Shown here: positions 58,474-64,000 of the stretch, one piece after another
Position numbering within the stretch: position 1 is the first letter of the stretch
Layout of the letters: every line of letters starts with the position of its first letter
Source of the DNA: Cylicocyclus nassatus
Lineage: Eukaryota; Nematoda; Chromadorea; Rhabditida; Strongylidae
DNA length: 64,000 nt
Direction: 5' to 3'
Assembly: GCA_958299035.1 (NCBI GenBank)
Contig: CATQJL010000223.1
Span: 10,281,753-10,345,752, forward strand
Made by a program: the position numbers and the translations under genes
The notes under the pieces: model-generated
The model's input: only the letters and a program-made list of their open reading frames with translations
What the model was told of the DNA's origin: nothing
Databases searched by the model: none

Positions 58474-58870
58474 GTGCTTCCGCAAAAAGACTGTCCATCA
58501 GCGTCCTCCAGGCTTCTGAAATCTGCCAATGTCCATGGCCTATGTAGTTTTCGGTTGATATCGTATTTACAAGTTCGACTTTCGAATTTCCTAAAAATGT
58601 TTCTCTTCACCGGGAATTTTTGTATTTTCGCGTCCACTACTTCCTCACCTCAAAGTTTTCACATCGTTCAGGGGGGGGGGGGAGGCAATTTTAGCTCACC
58701 TTATCTTACCATGGTATTCTGTAAATGAGTTGAATTTGAGCTCCAGAGTAGATACCTAAAGTGGGAAATGTGGTTGCAATAAAAGGCTGCTTGAACTTGA
58801 TTCAGTTTGTATCATACAAAATGGTGCGTTTGCAATCCAACTAATTCGTACAGATGAGTGAAAACCAAAG
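58474..58870. other. duplicated segment, right copy
   Basis: The partner of 33950-34370. The minus-strand reading 58637-58434 stays open for 67 codons (NRKLHRPWTLADFRSLEDAD in one frame, WQISEAWRTLMDSLFAEAPY in another). No splice-bounded exon was proven. Confidence 0.3.
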
Positions 58871-59707
58871 CACTGTTTATCCCCTTTTTGTCGCATTTCG
58901 ATTGGGATAACAAATGTTGAAGCGCTTTTTGATCTGTGATGACTTACCTGTCTTACGAAAAGTCAGTTGCGCCTGCTCCAGCTGCAAATTCTAGTTTCCG
59001 TTTGGTTACACCTATAAAATTTTGAAGTTTATAAGAAAATTAATTATGGAAGCAGGAAGTGAATGAATATTTGCGAGCATTGAATTCGAGTCGCTAAAGC
59101 ATACTCAAATTCAATCAGTCCCAAAATGTTAGCATAAACAAGTTCGAATACAACTTATGTTCAGATGGGTGATTTGACATTTGCGCCTAAGGGTTTGCCT
59201 TTTATTATATTTTGAAGGCAAGTTTGGAAATTTCCGTTGATAACGACTCAAATGTCCACAACTGTTTCCATGCTGCCAATAATTGTTGCATTCCGAGTAA
59301 GTAGAATCCAGCTCTTCTCACTGCACAAAAAAGCAAACATTTTGTTGAAAATGCAATGTGCCCTTGACATGGTGTGTGTGAATGCATTTCCTTTCAAAGC
59401 TTTGAGCCCTAGAGTACACTTATAAGCTCTGAATGGTGATAGACCATTGAATGAATACAAGTTCTTTTTATTGGTAGAACCAAGACTTTGCTTATTTTAC
59501 GAAAACAATTCAGATCCTTATTTTCTATGAACTGCGTATGGTCTTACAACTTATTTCGGCAACGTTCACCCTTTATTTCAGCTTTTTTCTTCTTTTTCAT
59601 GACCCACTTTCAGTCATGCTCTCTTTATTTGGGTCACACTGGAAGATTTATTATTGCTTAGCTAGAAGATCTCGATCATTTTCACCATTGCCGCTTTTAA
59701 GAAACAG

Positions 59708-59884
59708 TCTTTGCGAATATGTGAGAAAAAAAAGAATTACAAGGACGCAGCGTTCTTGAATTACAGTCTCAAAATGAACAACTTTGATCCAGCATTCTGT
59801 TGTCAAATTGTATACAGCAAGTACATCGCTCTAGCTCATAGCTTCCACTCGAATGACGAGATCTTGGAAGTTTTTGAAGCATTG
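59708..59884 (+). CDS. conserved exon of an unrecognised gene, right copy
   Basis: The same 177-nt exon as 36196-36372, with acceptor aaacag and donor GTGAGC: SLRICEKKKNYKDAAF to LEVFEAL. Only two residues differ between the copies. From about 59745 to 60090 the DNA is essentially identical to the left copy, including intronic sequence after the donor, so the identity extends beyond coding need. Confidence 0.5.
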
Positions 59885-60306
59885 GTGAGCTCCTCATTAC
59901 GTGGTTGCAATTTACCAGGTATGCAATGGAAAAGGACACGTTGTAGGTCAAAGATTCGCATGTGGAAGAGCATGTGCGCATATCTCAAAACACCCCACCA
60001 AATACACACAGCCCGCATCCAGGGGAAGGGGATTCGGAAGTTCCGGGGGGGGGGGGGGCGGGGGCTCCCCAGCAGCGGGTGGACTCGTGCCCCAAATCCT
60101 ACTGAAATCTACCTTGCAAAAACCCTGCATTTCGCCCCCTGGGATACTGTAACTGGCTTTAATTATCCTCTAAATCCCAATTATCCCCTAAGCCCCATCC
60201 AAATCAACTCTAGACGCTTGATCCCACTCAAAACTAACTTTTTGAAAAGACGAACACTACTAGACATAATACTATTTATTGAGCATAATACATACTAGAC
60301 ATAATC

Positions 60307-60841
60307 TTAGGCTTTCTTATAATTTTTTACCGTTTTTACCCTAAACATCAGCATTTCTCGAGAACTGGGGCACCTACAAAAAATCCAAATGCATGACCGT
60401 ACTTCTACACGTAGGAGCTATATGATCACATGAGTGGGAGGAGCTCAGGACGTCTGGGAGCGGAGTTTGCCATTTTGCCTCATTCATTTTTTTCTTCATT
60501 TCAGCTATGAAAAAAAATTGGGAAGGTGTGCAATCGAATGTGCGATGTCAAGCATATGCTAGAAAAAATTGGGAATTTTTTTAGCTACTTTAAAGCGGAG
60601 AAACGAATTATCAGAAAAGTTCGCTTTCAACTACTATCAGATTTCAGCTTAAAACTTCACGTGGGGCATGATTCAGACATTTACATAGCCATCTTGTAGG
60701 GCTTGCTTTGCCTTGTCGAATGATTATTTAAGCCACACCGGATGAAGGAAAGTTACGAAAAGACGTAACTTTCCTTCATCTGGTGACGACGACGACGTAA
60801 AGGTTGAAGTAAAAGCGGTAAAAAATTATGAGACAACCTAA
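60307..60841. mobile_element. mariner-like MITE
   Basis: It starts TTAGGCTTTCTTATAATTTT and ends with the inverted form of TTAGGTTGTCTCATAATTTT. TA follows the right end; the left flank reads TC, a likely mutation. The left duplication copy has an uninterrupted aatactaagtac at this place. A separate hairpin (atgaaggaaagtta) lies at 60744-60780. Confidence 0.7.
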
Positions 60842-60908
60842 TACTACTTACTGATACATACCAGACAAATTTGACTAAATCTGGTATCACGCACGTTTGC
60901 TTGTCAAG

Positions 60909-60968
60909 ATGAGATTTATAGCACAATGTTTCGTTTTCGTTCGTTCTGCTACTGAGCAACGCCTTCAC
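60909..60968 (+). pseudogene. broken counterpart of the signal-peptide exon
   Basis: ATG and MRFIAQC are kept, then a net 2-base gain relative to 42292-42351 shifts the frame and removes the hydrophobic core, although the donor (ggtaatg) is retained. Confidence 0.35.
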
Positions 60969-61002
60969 GGTAATGTCCGCTTGTTGTTGTTGATCAGATA
61001 TT

Positions 61003-61329
61003 TCAAAAGAGTCTTTCAAATGTTGTCTCTGATAACTGAAATCCGCTAGTCAGAACACGTTTGGAAAAATGAAAAATTACCATGCTGTCATCTCGTGTTG
61101 AAACCATCCTCTTCCGATTCCGATAATGATTCGCTAACATCCGCAACATGGAAACTTTTAGCGGTGGCACAGGAAGCATTTCTCTTGGACTAGGTGCAAC
61201 TTCATTGGCAGATACTGGCCTACTATTCAAACCGCTCAGCGAGTACCTACTATTCGCAAACCGCTCAAACGAGTGAAATTCTGAATAGGAGATGGATTTG
61301 TGCAAGAAAAAACAGCACATCGATTTCAC
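61003..61329 (-). other. conserved minus-strand open frame, right copy
   Basis: The partner of 42422-42619, with a longer open frame here (108 codons): FERFANSR, SANEVAPSPREMLPVPPLKV, then VSTRDDSMVIFHFSK. It includes a short direct duplication of the segment around cctactattc (61211-61262). No domain is recognised. Confidence 0.35.
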
Positions 61330-61814
61330 TCACCGCATCACACTCTCTAGCAGCAAGCTGTATAAATGGTAAATGATCTCTGGTCTTCTTTGGTGTTTTG
61401 ATGATCCTAAATTTTTGTGAGCTTGCTATATGGTTGGTGGAGAACCGAGAACACAAGTGCTGCGAGTGACCAATTTAGACAAGGCTCGTCCTATCTTGAT
61501 CTTTGAGGTCTCAGTGAAGGAATTATGGATTTCTTTTTCAAAGAAATGTTTTTGGGGTGTTTTGTGACCAAGTTAGGAGAACAGCGCTTCTTCTACATAT
61601 TGTAATTCCAATACGAGAGTGAAGCATGCTAGGTGTATGACTAAATTCTTCGTTACAGAATTTTGTAATTCCGATACTTAGCATTCCGATTTCGCGACTA
61701 AATACCACATGGTTAGTTTCAAAATACCGCTTTCTAAAGCTTATTCTAGATAGCAGAAACTTGCACTTAGCAAAGATTTCCAGTGTTGTTTTCAAAAATC
61801 TATCTCTCCTTTAG

Positions 61815-62100
61815 TGACGAGTGGCGCAGTGATATGAGGCGCCGCTATGACCACATCGTACACAGGTTCGATCCCCGCCTCTGGGCCAACTAAGCCCTCT
61901 ACCCTCCAGGACCGGTAAACTGGTACCAGAGTAATCTGGGAAAATAAAAGCACTGACTTGATAATCGGCTGGCCACCGCAAGTCACTGTAGCAGGCTCCA
62001 CGCATACAACTGGCTCTTCGACTACGAAGTAGTGTGCGTTCGGCGCATGCCCGCAGAAGGTATTGAAGATGCCTTGAAGAATCCTTTGTCCTTTTATCTG
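61815..62100 (+). mobile_element. tRNA-derived SINE
   Basis: The 5' part looks like a tRNA gene with RNA polymerase III promoter boxes: A box tggcgcagtgatatg near 61822 and B box ggttcgatccc at 61865, about 33 bases apart. An unrelated body with gctggccaccgcaagtcact follows. It is not expected to be a functional tRNA because there is no paired acceptor stem or CCA-ready end. The left duplication copy lacks it (around 43170-43200). The exact 3' end is uncertain. Confidence 0.7.
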
Positions 62101-63020
62101 TCGTTTTGTAAAAGACTTTTGACGGGTGCTACTTCACCACAAGCAGAAACAAAGGAAGCAAAACATTTAGTGTAAAATCAACTCTGAAGGAACTACCAGT
62201 CGCAATTGTGTTTGCTTTCGCTAACCCACTTCTGGAGTGCACAACAGCCGTTGTCTATTCCAAATTTGAGGGACTGAACAAACAAAGAAGAATTAACGAT
62301 CTTTTCATTTTGGATTCTAGTCCGCTTGCCTTCGCTATCTACGAGTTGAAATTGGGCTAACAATAAGATGCAAGATTTTACCAGCTTGAACATCATACGA
62401 GTGAAACTATTTCGACGAAAAGTACTTGGGAGTTATAATAGAGGCACCACAGAAAACAATTGTTGCGGAAGGTCACGATTTTGAATTGAATTGTTGTATG
62501 ACTATCACAGTCTGCCATAGATTCCGATGCTCAAAGCGATTGAAATCTGAAATTATTCTGAATTCACACTTGAACAGTCATGGATAGTTTCAAGCAATGT
62601 TACGCTAAAGTTATAAATACGAGAAGAAGCGCTAAGGTAGCCAAATGATGGTGTTGTGAAACGAATTGGACTACTGCATGTTCACTTCTATAGATGCAAA
62701 ATGAAAACTAGATTCGCCTTTGATTGCAGTGAATAGAATTTACAATCATTCCATCTTTTCGCTGCACTAAGTTGAGAGTGGGTGAAACATTGTTGGAGGT
62801 TGCAAATTCATTGTTAAAGCTGGACTCTTCATTATAACCGTGCTAATGTGCGACCTAAACGAAGTGCACCTACTGCTGACGTTGTGCTTGTCGGCATTTA
62901 AATTCACTAGTACTAGCAATAAGTATGTGGAAACATGTGGCATCAGTACCTGCTTTTTGCTGTATGTCGTTTTTATAATGGTGTTCAAACTCCAAGTTAT
63001 CTTTATATACATTCCTTTAG

Positions 63021-63819
63021 CTTCTACCTGCTCTGAACCTCTCTTCTAAAGAACCAACCAACACGGATAAAGATCACTGTGGCATGAAAAATCTCAGTGT
63101 TACTGCACCCTCACAGTATGACTTGGACATTTGCAAGCATAACAAATCTGGAGAATTCCAAAAAACCCTTGCAGCTGTCAATATTTGTAACGAAGTGCAA
63201 GATGACGACAAGGTTAGTAGCACTCTCGAAGCCATCACTGCTCAAGCTTTTGCTAAAATGATGATTATGATAGAAAAGGACCTGTAGATACGGTTTTGCT
63301 GAAATCAATGAATGTTACCATCTTTGGCTTGAAGAAGAACTCGCAGGTGTTAGTGGATTTGGGGTACTGTGTTATTTGTTGATTCAACGGCTGTTAAGGA
63401 CAAATTGTAATTGTCCATACTCTTTGAGAAAGCTATTATTTTTGTTAAAAAGCATGTTTTAGGCTAACATAAACTCATTGTTAAAAGTTTGTCTTTTTCT
63501 AAGAAATACGACGTCTTGGTAGAAGTAGTGGTATTCAATTACCTTCGAGAATATATAAATAAACTTCGATTGCGCGGTCCTGCAGTATCGTTCGCCAACT
63601 CTTTTCTTTTCTCGGCTTATCTACAGTAAGTGCATTTTATTATTTCAACCTTTTTGAAATGCATGACTAGTGTCATTTAGTAAGAATATGAAAATTGGAG
63701 AAGCTGTCGAACAACTGAGAAAAGACCATCACAGGCACAAAAATATAACAGAGGCAAGATTCATTGTTGCTTTGGCTTCCGTTCATTTTAGTCCAAAGGA
63801 AAAGCAACTACGTTCATAA
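63021..63819 (+). CDS. 3' exons of an unrecognised cysteine-containing gene, right copy
   Basis: Exons 63021-63212, 63274-63363, 63504-63625 and 63681-63819 (TAA), with phases identical to the left copy. They read LLPALNLSSK with Cys in HCGMK, DIC and NIC; then TCRYGFAEINECYHLWLEEE; then KYDVLVEVVVFNYLREYINK ending SFANSFLFSAYL; then KNMKIGEAVEQLRKDHHRH and an ARFIVALASVHF tail. The last exon is 139 nt in both copies. All reading frames are open, so this copy may be active even though its upstream leader exon (60909) is broken. The product is unknown. Confidence 0.6.
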
Positions 63820-64000
63820 TTCACAAATTAAAACGTTTCAAATCACAAGATTAGTGGGCGTCAAGCAAGAGTACCATTTTCGTTGTTTCAAGAGAATCGT
63901 AGGGTCCTAGAAATTTGAAAGGATGCTGTAATGAAAGTTTTGCGGCACGTATCAGTTTGACAAATTCTACATGCTTTTTTTGCTCTACGTTTTGTAGCAA
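63820..64000. other. window end, no feature
   Basis: Probably 3' flank of the gene above. No clear AATAAA is seen in the remaining bases. Confidence 0.4.

Larger units (their letters stand above)
55700..63820 (+). repeat. segmental duplication, right copy
   Basis: The direct, colinear partner of 32240-45990. It lacks the left copy's 521-bp array, hAT remnant and several MITEs. It has its own inserts at 55937, 56598, 57229, 60307 and 61815. The eIF4A pseudogene lies immediately upstream and has no counterpart beside the left copy. Confidence 0.9.

Noticed and set aside
61815..61890. Functional tRNA gene
   Set aside because: A and B boxes are present, but the acceptor stem does not pair and the sequence continues into a SINE body.

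Overview
The window looks like nematode nuclear DNA. The basis is a complete multi-exon eIF4A gene whose product resembles, from memory, the Caenorhabditis INF-1 type, very short introns (53, 81 and 95 nt) mixed with long repeat-filled ones, and a plausible trans-splice acceptor just before the start codon. An RTE-type endonuclease/reverse transcriptase remnant of the kind common in strongylid (hookworm-like) genomes suggests a repeat-rich clade V species, but that placement is an inference. No bacterial-style gene organisation is present.

Layout. 1-10.5 kb: LINE fragments, TTAA-type MITEs and a repeat with an inverted 121-bp array. 10.86-18.42 kb: the eIF4A gene (9 exons, 406 codons) ending in a poly(A) signal. 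18.7-21.5 kb: an unrecognised degenerate coding remnant and MITEs. 21.5-28.5 kb: a nested stack in which a short repeat (family R) is split by a CR1-like LINE on the minus strand, whose ORF1 is in turn split by a 2.3-kb hAT-like element with a perfect 8-bp target duplication. 28.5-32.2 kb: mostly unannotatable sequence with small MITEs and palindromes.

From about 32.2 kb the window is dominated by a diverged direct duplication: 32.24-45.99 kb matches 55.7-63.82 kb. Each copy carries the same unrecognised gene-like exons, including four 3'-terminal exons with matching splice phases and conserved cysteines. Each copy then gained its own insertions, so one copy preserves the empty site of the other's insertion. 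The left copy gained an R element, a foldback MITE, a hAT MITE, a 521-bp tandem array with a hAT transposase remnant, a mariner-like foldback and a Harbinger-like nest. The right copy gained a solo-LTR-like insertion, a TTAA MITE, a mariner-like MITE, a small Harbinger-like MITE and a tRNA-derived SINE.

Between the two copies lie a second member of the hAT family with subterminal TTCGAATA repeats, a piggyBac-like MITE, a 2.4-kb foldback and a truncated eIF4A pseudogene that keeps the parental exon structure. Three inverted-repeat elements carry a CTGANGA-stem-GAAAC core resembling a hammerhead ribozyme.

Only eIF4A is a confident, intact, named gene. The duplicated cysteine-containing gene family is the best candidate for something undescribed.
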